DNA of 17,960 bases from Hyphomonadaceae bacterium. GTDB lineage: Bacteria; Pseudomonadota; Alphaproteobacteria; Caulobacterales; Hyphomonadaceae. A model generated the notes under the pieces. The model was not told the origin of the DNA and made no database searches. It saw only the letters and a list, made by a program, of their open reading frames with translations. The stretch's first letter is position 1. The number at the start of each line of letters is the position of its first letter. Of this stretch, positions 1-6,586 are shown in pieces. The DNA lies in contig JAUYSA010000343.1 of assembly GCA_030696545.1 (NCBI GenBank), positions 1-17,960 of the forward strand. The letters run 5' to 3'. A program made the position numbers and the translations under genes.

Positions 1-360
1 GAAGCGCCGCAGCTGCCCGCCATTCCCCCGCCCCCCGCCGACCTGCTGTCAGCTGGCTCCCGGGAAGCACAGGATGACCTCTACTGTTCGGCCCTGATCT
101 ACATCGAGAACCCGGACGTGTCGGATGCACTCGCCCCGGTGGACGAGGCCCTGTTGCGCAAGGCGCAGACGCTCGGCTTCCTGATCGGCGAGGCTGGCAT
201 CAACAAGCTGGTGACGGAAAAGGCAGTCCACGCCACTCATGCCCGCATCGTGTCGGACGCTTACACCGAACAGGTCGGGAAAGACCTGAAGGCAAACAAG
301 CTTCGCATCTCGCTGGACGAGTGCAACACACGCGCCGCGGCGCTGCCGATTCCTGAATAG
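1..360 (+). CDS. Hypothetical protein with DDLYC motif, 5' end cut by window edge
   Basis: The frame is open from base 1 to a TAG at 358-360, so the start lies outside the window; 119 residues are visible. I recognise no named family. The visible part opens with a proline-rich stretch, then a DDLYCSALIYIE segment, then a mostly helical, charged region with a late Cys (SLDECNT). The next gene downstream has the same layout: proline-rich linker, DDLYC, a GI(N/K)KL segment, and a single late Cys. The two are therefore probably tandem duplicates. The paired Cys residues (one in DDLYC, one near the end) could form a disulfide if the domain is periplasmic, as the membrane anchor of the neighbour suggests; that is inference. 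The 21-nt gap to the next gene fits an operon. Confidence 0.8.
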   Translation, partial: EAPQLPAIPPPPADLLSAGSREAQDDLYCSALIYIENPDVSDALAPVDEALLRKAQTLGFLIGEAGINKLVTEKAVHATHARIVSDAYTEQVGKDLKANKLRISLDECNTRAAALPIPE

Positions 361-381
361 CACGTCAGACGGGGGACAGAC

Positions 382-951
382 ATGAAACTCAAGCCCACCC
401 AGATTGTCGGCCTGATCGCCATCGTTGTCTTTGGCGGCGGCATGGTCTTCCGCATGACCCAGCCGAGCGAGCGCGAGATCATGGCGCAGCGGCTTGCCAG
501 TCTGCCGCGGATCGAGGCGCCGACCGTCGAGTTTCCGATGCCGGATCTGTCGTCCATCAACACGACGGTGACAGCGCCCGAGAGCGTGCTGGGAACCGGA
601 ATGGGAACCCCGACGCCGGTTACGCCCGAGGTGGACTACACCGTTCTCGGCTCACAGGACGCGCGTGACGATCTCTATTGCTCAGGCGTGCTCGGCGCGG
701 AGTTCGAGGTGAAGATCAAGACGGATCATCCCGACAAGGTCGCGCCACTGATGGATATGCAGAAGAAGCTCGACAGCGCAGGGATCAAGAAGCTGCGCGG
801 GGAAGGCGTCAGCAAGGGCGAGGACTGGGCCTATTACACGCTTGCCTTCGCCGACAAGGCCAAGGTCGACTATGCGGCCAGCGCGCTGCGTATGCCCGTG
901 GCTGCCTGCGTGGAGCGGGCTTCGAAGCTGCCGCCGGGCGATCTGTACTAA
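382..951 (+). CDS. Membrane-anchored hypothetical protein with DDLYC motif (paralogue of preceding gene)
   Basis: A 189-aa protein starting at ATG 382, with a G-rich Shine-Dalgarno (GGGGGA) about 8 nt upstream. Residues 8-24 form one hydrophobic segment (IVGLIAIVVFGGGMVF) next to basic residues, as in a single-pass inner-membrane anchor with the rest periplasmic. Residues 35-80 are rich in Pro, Thr and Val and look like a flexible linker. The C-terminal domain, from about residue 93, begins ARDDLYCSGVLG and contains one more Cys (AACVERAS). It matches the preceding gene in order and spacing of motifs, so the pair looks like a tandem duplication. No catalytic signature is visible and I cannot assign a function. 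The gene probably shares a transcript with its upstream paralogue. Confidence 0.85.
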   Translation: MKLKPTQIVGLIAIVVFGGGMVFRMTQPSEREIMAQRLASLPRIEAPTVEFPMPDLSSINTTVTAPESVLGTGMGTPTPVTPEVDYTVLGSQDARDDLYCSGVLGAEFEVKIKTDHPDKVAPLMDMQKKLDSAGIKKLRGEGVSKGEDWAYYTLAFADKAKVDYAASALRMPVAACVERASKLPPGDLY

Positions 952-1057
952 CCCACGGGCAAGACAACATCGCCGTCCGTCCGCGTTTCCGCCATAGTGG
1001 GGGCGCGATCGCAAGGCGTCATGCGCCTGGCAACACGCGAGCATGGGGGAGCGTGCG

Positions 1058-2059
1058 ATGTGGAAGAAGATCGGCCGGATTGCACTATGGGCGCTTTGCG
1101 GCCTCGCCGTCTTCCTGTTCGCCGTGATCCCCTACAATGCTTCGTGGTTCGAGGCGCCGCATGGCAACGGAAGGATCAAGCTTATCAGCCATCGCGGCGT
1201 GCACCAGACCTTCTCGAAGGAGGGTGTAGGCAACGACACGTGCACGGCCGACCGCATATATCCGCCGACGCATGACTTCATCGAGAACACCCTGCCCTCG
1301 ATGGAAGCCGCATTCGCTGCCGGCGCAGACGTGGTCGAACTCGACGTACATCTGACGCCTGACAAGATGTTCGCGGTCATCCACGACTGGACAGTGGATT
1401 GCCGCACCGAAGGCAAGGGCGTCACGGAGGAGCTTGGCATTTCCTATCTGAAATCACTCGACGTCGGCCATGGTTACACGGCCGACGGCGGGAAAACGCA
1501 TCCCCTGCGCGGCAAGGGCGTTGGTTTGCTGCCCACGCTCGACGAAGTGCTGACCCGCTTTCCGGACAAGCAGTTCCTCGTGAACTTCAAGAGCCGGCGG
1601 GCGGAAGAAGGCGAAGCGTTGGCAGCCCTGATTGCTGCGCACCCGGACTGGCGCAATACGGTATGGGCTGCCTATGGCGGCGCGGAGCCGACCGAAAAGA
1701 GCATCGAACTTGTCGCGGGCCTGCGCGGCTACACCAACCGCTCGATGATGACATGCCTCATGGATTACGAGCTGAGCGGCTGGACCGGGATCGTCCCGCA
1801 ATCCTGCCGCAACACGATCGTCGTCGTGCCGTCAAACTTTACCTGGGCGGTCTGGGGCTGGCCGCATAAATTCACGCGGCGCATGGAGGAGGCCGGCTCG
1901 ACAGTCATCATGCTGGGTCCGTTCTCCAGCGGCGATATCGGCTCATCAGGAATCGACAGCCTCGACCAGCTTGGCGCCATCCCGGACGGCTTTGCCGGCT
2001 ATGTGTGGACCAACAGGATCGAACTTGTCGGGCCAGAGCTACGCAAGGCCGGACGCTAG
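1058..2059 (+). CDS. Membrane-anchored glycerophosphodiester phosphodiesterase family protein
   Basis: This protein should hydrolyse glycerophosphodiesters to an alcohol and glycerol 3-phosphate. Counting from ATG 1058 (333 aa), residues 5-25 are a single hydrophobic helix, probably a signal anchor with the enzyme facing the periplasm. The GDPD signatures are in order: HR at 45-46, ENT at 76-78, E95 and D97 (VELDVHLT), and HD at 109-110. H45 and H109 fit the family's general acid/base pair; E76, E95 and D97 fit its metal ligands. The ORF is open back to ATG 1043, but GGGGGAG at 1045-1051 lies 6 nt before ATG 1058, which favours the later start. The insert between HR and ENT (about residues 47-75) is longer than in minimal GDPDs. 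Its stop codon overlaps that of the convergent lipoprotein gene. The exact substrate is not decidable from sequence. Confidence 0.87.
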   Translation: MWKKIGRIALWALCGLAVFLFAVIPYNASWFEAPHGNGRIKLISHRGVHQTFSKEGVGNDTCTADRIYPPTHDFIENTLPSMEAAFAAGADVVELDVHLTPDKMFAVIHDWTVDCRTEGKGVTEELGISYLKSLDVGHGYTADGGKTHPLRGKGVGLLPTLDEVLTRFPDKQFLVNFKSRRAEEGEALAALIAAHPDWRNTVWAAYGGAEPTEKSIELVAGLRGYTNRSMMTCLMDYELSGWTGIVPQSCRNTIVVVPSNFTWAVWGWPHKFTRRMEEAGSTVIMLGPFSSGDIGSSGIDSLDQLGAIPDGFAGYVWTNRIELVGPELRKAGR

Positions 2060-2973
2060 CGCCTCTGCTCCGGCGTGCGTGGATCGCACACCAGCAGCGC
2101 GGGCGTAACGTCGGCGATCTTCCAGAAACTGTCCGGCTGCGCCATGAAGCGCTCACACCGCGCAGCAATGGAGTTCGCGATCTCCGGATCGGCCAGCGAG
2201 TCTGTGGCTTGCTTCAGCGCGCCCTCATAGCCGATCGCATATAGCGCATCGGCAAGCAGAAGCCGTCCATCCGGCGCATACAGCTTCAGCGACAGCGTCT
2301 CGCCCGCCATCAGCGCCGCCAGCAAAGCGTCAACACGATCGTCGCGGATATTGCGCGGGAACATGAAGGTGACGGGGTCGATCCCCTTCGGCGTCGTCTT
2401 CCGGCCACCCTCTTCCGCCGCCATGGCGCCAGCCGCTTCCGACAGCACCACGCCAGCCTTGCCCGCGATCTCGACCTTCGCCTCGTCGATCGCCGCGCCG
2501 GGAATAACCAGCCACGCTGATGTGAACCACAGCGAATAAGGCTCAGGCGCGCCGCCGCCAGGTGTGCGGTATTCGATCACCAAGCTGGAACGCCGCGCTC
2601 TCGTGCCGTTGAGCGTGTCTGGCCGCTCATCGACTGTCAGCGTCCGCCCGGCAGGCCCGCTCTGCCCGTTATTGCCGAACACCGTCAGCGCGAAGGCGGC
2701 GCCGTAATCCTGCGCGCCCTCGCTCACCCGCTTTTCTGTTTCAGCGAACCACGCAACAGAGCCCGCGAGGCCGGACGCCTGTTCCTCGCCCTTGCCGAAA
2801 TCACTCGCCGGATCGCACTTCGATGAACGCAGGCAATGCTGCAGCAGCAGCGGCCATGTCGCGCCGGGATTGGCGGCGCCTTCAACCACCTTGTCCGAAG
2901 CAACCCGCCCGGGAACGTCCGGGCCGCAGGAAGCGAGCAGGCAAGCGACAACAAGGCTGAAAGCGATGCGCAT
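2056..2973 (-). CDS. Hypothetical lipoprotein
   Basis: A 305-aa protein with a clear lipoprotein signal: MRIAF, then a hydrophobic core and lipobox LLASC, which would put the lipidated Cys at residue 16. The rest carries no motif I recognise. Visible traits are a pair of Cys near residues 47 and 53 (HCLRSSKC), an FMFPRNIRDDRVDALLAAL segment about two-thirds along, and late Cys residues near ARCERF and LLVCDPRTP. It begins 9 nt after the stop of the FAD monooxygenase gene, so the two probably share an operon. Its TAG stop overlaps the TAG of the opposing GDPD gene in the tetranucleotide CTAG. The function is unknown; an envelope location is the only firm inference. Confidence 0.85.
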   Translation of the reverse strand: MRIAFSLVVACLLASCGPDVPGRVASDKVVEGAANPGATWPLLLQHCLRSSKCDPASDFGKGEEQASGLAGSVAWFAETEKRVSEGAQDYGAAFALTVFGNNGQSGPAGRTLTVDERPDTLNGTRARRSSLVIEYRTPGGGAPEPYSLWFTSAWLVIPGAAIDEAKVEIAGKAGVVLSEAAGAMAAEEGGRKTTPKGIDPVTFMFPRNIRDDRVDALLAALMAGETLSLKLYAPDGRLLLADALYAIGYEGALKQATDSLADPEIANSIAARCERFMAQPDSFWKIADVTPALLVCDPRTPEQRR

Positions 2974-2982
2974 GGCTACACC

Positions 2983-4164
2983 CTACACCACGACCTTCCG
3001 TGGATCGTAGCCGTAAATCCAGTCTTGCCGCGACCGGATAAAGGCCGGGAACAGCTTGTCCGCCACCTTCATCGGCCCATAGGTCGCCGCCTGCGTCCAC
3101 GCATTGGAGCGATGGAACACGCCCATGTTGGAGCGCGCACTGTTCAGCACGCGCGACGTGCGCGGCTTGCGCAGCTTTTCGTACTTGCGCAGCGAGTCTC
3201 CCGATACGCCCTCGGCCTGCAGGCATTTCGCCAGCACGATCGCATCCTCGATCGCCATCGCCGCGCCCTGCGCCTGGAAGGGCGGCATCGCATGGCAGGC
3301 GTCGCCCAACAGCGTCACCCGGTCATCCGACCAGCGTGGCAACGGATCGCGATCATACAGCGCCCAGACATGGCATGTGCTTGCCGCCGCGATGATATCC
3401 GGAATGGGTTGCGCCCAGCCGCCGAAATCTTCCGCGAGATCGGCCGGGTCGCCCATCTGGTCCCAGCTCTCGCCGCGCCAGCGCTCTGTCTCCACCACGC
3501 CGACAAAATTGATCAGCTCGCCGCGCCTGATCCGATACGTCACCGCGTGCTTGCCCGGCCCCGCCCACACCACAGCCGAATGCGGCAGGTCCGGCGCGAT
3601 ATCCGACGTCACGGTGATCCGCCACGCGACCGCGCCGGTATAGCGCGCCTGATCCTCGCCCAGCATCTGCTTGCGCACGGTTGAGCGCGAGCCATCCGCG
3701 CCAACCAGAAGATCGGCCGGCACGATCGCGCCCGTATCGAGCCCGATGCGCAGCCCCGTATCCTCGCGCACATATGCAGCGACGCGTGCATTGAGCCGCA
3801 GGCTGGCGCCCGCAAACTCTGCCGCACGCCTTAATATCTCGATCAGGTCGGCGCGATGAATATGGATGTAAGGCGCACCATAGCGCTTGCGTGCATCCTT
3901 TGCGATCGGGATGGAGAACACCTTCTCCCCCGTCTTGCCGATCCGCATCTCCAGCGTCTGCGGCTGCGACGCCATCGCCAGCACCGCTTCGGCCACGCCC
4001 AGCCCGGCCAGTCCCTTCACGGCGTTGGGTGAAAGCTGGATTCCCGCGCCCACCTCGGTCAACGCAGGCGCGCGCTCGATCACCTCGACCTCGAACCCCA
4101 CTTTCGTGAGTGCGATAGCGGCGCAAAGCCCGCCTATCCCTGCCCCGGCGATGACAACTTTCAT
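2983..4164 (-). CDS. FAD-dependent aromatic-ring monooxygenase (salicylate hydroxylase-like)
   Basis: A group A flavoprotein monooxygenase of 393 aa. Members use NAD(P)H and O2 to hydroxylate aromatic compounds. Three hallmark motifs are in place: the N-terminal dinucleotide-binding GAGIGG (residues 7-12), the DG motif in LLVGADGSRS (about 152-161), and the GD motif in LLGDACHAMPPFQAQGA (about 285-301), followed by AIEDA. Length and order match salicylate or 3-hydroxybenzoate hydroxylases, but the substrate cannot be read from sequence. I chose ATG 4164 because MKVVIAGAGIGG is the usual start; an upstream GTG at 4200 would add 12 atypical residues. It lies between the TetR gene (69-nt gap) and the lipoprotein gene (9-nt gap) on the same strand, so the three probably form one transcription unit, with the TetR protein a likely regulator. 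Confidence 0.9.
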   Translation of the reverse strand: MKVVIAGAGIGGLCAAIALTKVGFEVEVIERAPALTEVGAGIQLSPNAVKGLAGLGVAEAVLAMASQPQTLEMRIGKTGEKVFSIPIAKDARKRYGAPYIHIHRADLIEILRRAAEFAGASLRLNARVAAYVREDTGLRIGLDTGAIVPADLLVGADGSRSTVRKQMLGEDQARYTGAVAWRITVTSDIAPDLPHSAVVWAGPGKHAVTYRIRRGELINFVGVVETERWRGESWDQMGDPADLAEDFGGWAQPIPDIIAAASTCHVWALYDRDPLPRWSDDRVTLLGDACHAMPPFQAQGAAMAIEDAIVLAKCLQAEGVSGDSLRKYEKLRKPRTSRVLNSARSNMGVFHRSNAWTQAATYGPMKVADKLFPAFIRSRQDWIYGYDPRKVVV

Positions 4165-4233
4165 GTGAGGCGAAATAGACCGCCCCGCGCCCGGCGTCAC
4201 GCTACGAACAAATAAAATGGCGTCGGCCTGCAG

Positions 4234-4773
4234 CTATCGGGCGGCGATCCAGGCGCCCGTCTCTTTCAGGATTTCATCGGCAAAGTCGGGGTCATCGACT
4301 GACCGGGCTAAAATCACCGCCCCCACCATTGCCGACCAACTCCCGATAGCCGCCCGGCGCCTCGCCGCCGCGCGCCTGCCCTCCATTTTCCCGCTGAGCC
4401 TGTCGATGTGTCCGCGCTGAGCCAATGTCATGGCTTCACGCGCCGCCGCGGATTGCTGGCGCGTATCGGCCGCAAGCGCTGCAGTCGGACACCCGGTCGC
4501 CGCGTTGTCGCGATGATCGGCGGACAGATAGCGCGCGACAAACGGCTTCAGGTCGAAGTCACGACTTGCCCGCTCCAGAAGGAAAGCGAGCGTCTGCGCA
4601 ATCAGGTCATCCTTCGAACCGAAGTGTCCGTAAAATCCGCCATGCGTCAGGCCCGCGGCGTTCATGACCTCCGCCACACTCACCGTGTCGAAGCCTTTTT
4701 CACGGAACAGCTTGCCAGCAGCCGCTAGGATCGCCTCGCGATTCTCCGCCACCTGTTCGCGACTGACCTTCAT
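4234..4773 (-). CDS. TetR/AcrR family transcriptional regulator
   Basis: A 179-aa regulator. Residues 8-60 form the TetR DNA-binding domain, with the signature VSVAEVMNAAGLTHGGFYGHFGSKDDLI (helix-turn-helix about 32-51). The GGFYGHFGSK wording is typical of a subgroup that often controls nearby oxidoreductases or stress enzymes. The C-terminal half is the variable ligand-binding part, with a Cys at ATGCPTAALA that could be reactive (inference). The start has a good Shine-Dalgarno, GGAG 7 nt before ATG 4773. It is divergent from the serine hydrolase gene across 111 bp that contain a strong inverted repeat, and it heads the monooxygenase-lipoprotein run. Autoregulation and control of both sides is the natural model. 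The effector is unknown. Confidence 0.92.
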   Translation of the reverse strand: MKVSREQVAENREAILAAAGKLFREKGFDTVSVAEVMNAAGLTHGGFYGHFGSKDDLIAQTLAFLLERASRDFDLKPFVARYLSADHRDNAATGCPTAALAADTRQQSAAAREAMTLAQRGHIDRLSGKMEGRRAAARRRAAIGSWSAMVGAVILARSVDDPDFADEILKETGAWIAAR

Positions 4774-4811
4774 TTCACGTCTCCGGCATCGTGTTGACTA
4801 AACATGATGAC

Positions 4812-4837
4812 CAACATCAATACTCCTATTGATGATG
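4812..4837. promoter_or_regulatory. Candidate TetR operator in the divergent promoter region
   Basis: CATCAATA (4815-4822) and TATTGATG (4827-4834) are perfect 8-bp inverted arms around CTCC. Beyond one mismatch, two more pairs match, so the repeat extends over 4812-4837. It sits midway between the divergent TetR and serine hydrolase starts. A TTGACT at 4794-4799 could be a -35 box for the hydrolase, but no convincing -10 follows at standard spacing. Size and symmetry fit TetR dimer sites. Confidence 0.6.
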
Positions 4838-4884
4838 CTTGTAATAAATAAAGCGGGCTCGCCGCAATAGATACGGGAGATGAA

Positions 4885-6240
4885 ATGGCCACGCACATCC
4901 TGCGGTCGTTGTTGGCGGCCGGCTCGTTCGCTGTCCTCGCCGCCTGCGGCCACGACGCATCTGTCACGCCGGGCGGGCAGCCGCTGGCCAATGCCAGGTC
5001 ATACGATAATCCGTCATGGCCGACCGCCGCGATCGCCGATCCCACCAGGCTTGGCTTTACGGCCGAAGGACTTCAGGCGCTCGACGCCCGCATGAAGCAG
5101 GCCGTCGACAACAAGGAAATCGCCGGCATCAGCTACGCGCTGGTCAAGGATGGCGAGGTTGCCGCGTTCAAGGCTGTCGGCAGCCAGATTCTCGGCGGCG
5201 CCCCGATGACGGACAATACCCTCTTCCGCGTCCGCTCCACCGGAAAGACGATCACAGCCGTTGCGATGATGCAGCTGTGGGAACAGGGCAAATGGAAGCC
5301 CGAAGATCCGATCACCAAATTCATCCCGGAGTTCGCCAACCTCAAGGTCGCCACCTCCCCCGACAACCTGAACGCCCTCGCTCCCGTCTCGCACATACCG
5401 ACGATGCACGAGGTCATGACGCACACGGGTGGATTCAGCTACGGGCTACGGACCGACATCGCCGCCGACCGCGCCTACAGGGATGCTGACGTGCTGCGCG
5501 CGAAGGACATGAAGGCATTCGTCGACAAAGTGGCGGAGCTCCCGCTCGCGAACCAGCCCGGCGAACGCTGGTATTACTCGGTCACATACGACCTCCAGGG
5601 CGCGATCATCGAAAGGATCACGGGCAAGAAGTTCGGCGACTATCTCGAAGAGAACCTCTTCAAGCCGATGGGCATGAATGACACCGGGTTCTGGCTGGAC
5701 GAAGCTGACCGCCCACGGCTCGTTACCGCTCACACGCGCAACACGACCACCGGCGTGCTCGAGGTCTACAAGGATGCAGACAATTTCCTGGCGGAAAACC
5801 CCTTCAGGAAGAACAGCCATTTCGAGTCGGGCGGCGGCGGCGCCAGCGGGCTACTCTCCACGCTGCACGACATGGTCCGCTTCACCCAGATGCTGACCAA
5901 CAAGGGCGAGCTTGGCGGCAAGCGCATTCTCAAGCCGGAAACGGTCGAGTTCATGATGCAGAACCATATCGGCGCCATGAAGGGTGTTCTGGGCGGACCT
6001 GGATATGGCTTCGGCTATGGCGGCCGTGTCGTGGTCGATGGGTCGACCGAAACAACGCCGCAGCCCAACGGGTCTTTCAGCCACTTCAGCATCGATGGCT
6101 GCTGGTTCTGGGTGGACCCCGCGAACAAGCTTTCCTTCGTCGGCCTGATTGCGCGCCGAGGCGGCGGCCCCACAGGGGGCGTCATAATGGGCGGCGAAGG
6201 TGACGCGCCTCGCCTCGTTTACCGGGCGCTCGCGAAATAG
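4885..6240 (+). CDS. Serine hydrolase lipoprotein (class C beta-lactamase/EstB family)
   Basis: A 451-aa member of the beta-lactamase-related serine hydrolases, most of which are esterases or peptidases rather than true beta-lactamases. The N-terminus has a signal with lipobox LAAC (Cys21), so the enzyme is probably membrane-tethered in the periplasm. The active-site SxxK is S118-T-G-K121 (FRVRSTGKTITAV), and the second motif is Y231-S-V in WYYSVTYDLQG. The third motif, KTG in true class C enzymes, is replaced by the SHFSIDGCWFWVDP region, as in EstB-like esterases. A conserved HTGGFSYG lies between them. GGGAGA at 4875-4880 sets the start at ATG 4885. It diverges from the TetR gene, which may control it. 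The native substrate is unknown. Confidence 0.9.
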   Translation: MATHILRSLLAAGSFAVLAACGHDASVTPGGQPLANARSYDNPSWPTAAIADPTRLGFTAEGLQALDARMKQAVDNKEIAGISYALVKDGEVAAFKAVGSQILGGAPMTDNTLFRVRSTGKTITAVAMMQLWEQGKWKPEDPITKFIPEFANLKVATSPDNLNALAPVSHIPTMHEVMTHTGGFSYGLRTDIAADRAYRDADVLRAKDMKAFVDKVAELPLANQPGERWYYSVTYDLQGAIIERITGKKFGDYLEENLFKPMGMNDTGFWLDEADRPRLVTAHTRNTTTGVLEVYKDADNFLAENPFRKNSHFESGGGGASGLLSTLHDMVRFTQMLTNKGELGGKRILKPETVEFMMQNHIGAMKGVLGGPGYGFGYGGRVVVDGSTETTPQPNGSFSHFSIDGCWFWVDPANKLSFVGLIARRGGGPTGGVIMGGEGDAPRLVYRALAK

Positions 6241-6266
6241 CGCCCTCGCAAACGCAGGGACGCTTC

Positions 6267-6292
6267 CCCGAAGGGAGTTTCTATACTTCGGG
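6267..6292. terminator. Weak hairpin after the serine hydrolase gene
   Basis: CCCGAAG (6267-6273) and CTTCGGG (6286-6292) form a perfect 7-bp stem around a 12-nt loop, 26 nt past the hydrolase stop and 15 nt from the tRNA-Gly 3' end. No T tract follows on either strand, so intrinsic termination is only a possibility. Confidence 0.3.
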
Positions 6293-6307
6293 TCCGGAAG
6301 GTTTACT

Positions 6308-6352
6308 TGGAGCGGGCGAGGCGATTCGAACGCCCGACCCCGACCTTGGCAA
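6308..6352 (-). other. attachment-site remnant: 3' portion of tRNA-Gly(GCC)
   Basis: Read on the minus strand this is the 3' part of tRNA-Gly: anticodon loop TTGCCAA (anticodon GCC at 6350-6348), anticodon stem GGTC, variable loop, T arm with GTTCGAATC, acceptor strand CGCCCGC, discriminator T and encoded CCA (6310-6308). The 5' half (acceptor, D arm, 5' anticodon stem) is absent. After 6352 the sequence reads AACC where the stem needs GGTC. Only 45 nt of about 74 remain, so this cannot be a working tRNA. Such fragments are typical crossover remnants of tyrosine recombinases, and one is encoded just to the right. Confidence 0.85.
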
Positions 6353-6363
6353 AACCCCATTTG

Positions 6364-6420
6364 TTAGTTTGCCTAAAGTCGGAAGCGTGTTGATAAGTTT
6401 GGCCAAACTCCCGAATTATC
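6364..6420. repeat. Palindromic repeats beside the attachment site
   Basis: A perfect 14-bp palindrome AGTTTGGCCAAACT (6396-6409) is preceded by a related half-like site TTAGTTTGCCTAAA (6364-6377). GATAA (6392-6396) and TTATC (6416-6420) add an outer inverted pair. The stretch is visibly more AT-rich than its surroundings. Its place between attachment core and recombinase gene fits recombinase or excisionase arm sites, or a promoter operator for the recombinase. Confidence 0.45.
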
Positions 6421-6586
6421 AATGTCTTGTTGGGTTTTTGAGTGCAGTTGCGCTCTTTTGCATTTCTGAACAGTTTAGGTACGTGCGGGGCTATTGCGTG
6501 CCCCATTTCCACCCCGGTAAACCTTCGATGAAACGTGTAGGGCGGTTGTCGCCCATCGCGCGTGCTGGGAAAGGCTGTTGTGCCCC

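Noticed and set aside
1043..1057. Earlier ATG for the GDPD gene
   Set aside because: The GGGGGAG that overlaps this ATG is well placed as the ribosome site for ATG 1058, and the shorter form starts a normal signal anchor.
678..1127. Long plus-strand ORF overlapping the DDLYC gene
   Set aside because: An out-of-frame reading of GC-rich coding DNA with Arg/Gly-rich, irregular sequence and no start signal.
4165..4200. Upstream GTG start for the FAD monooxygenase
   Set aside because: It adds 12 residues before MKVVIAGAGIGG, which is the normal start of this family.
6308..6352. Functional tRNA gene
   Set aside because: The 5' half including the D arm is missing and the next bases do not pair with the anticodon stem.
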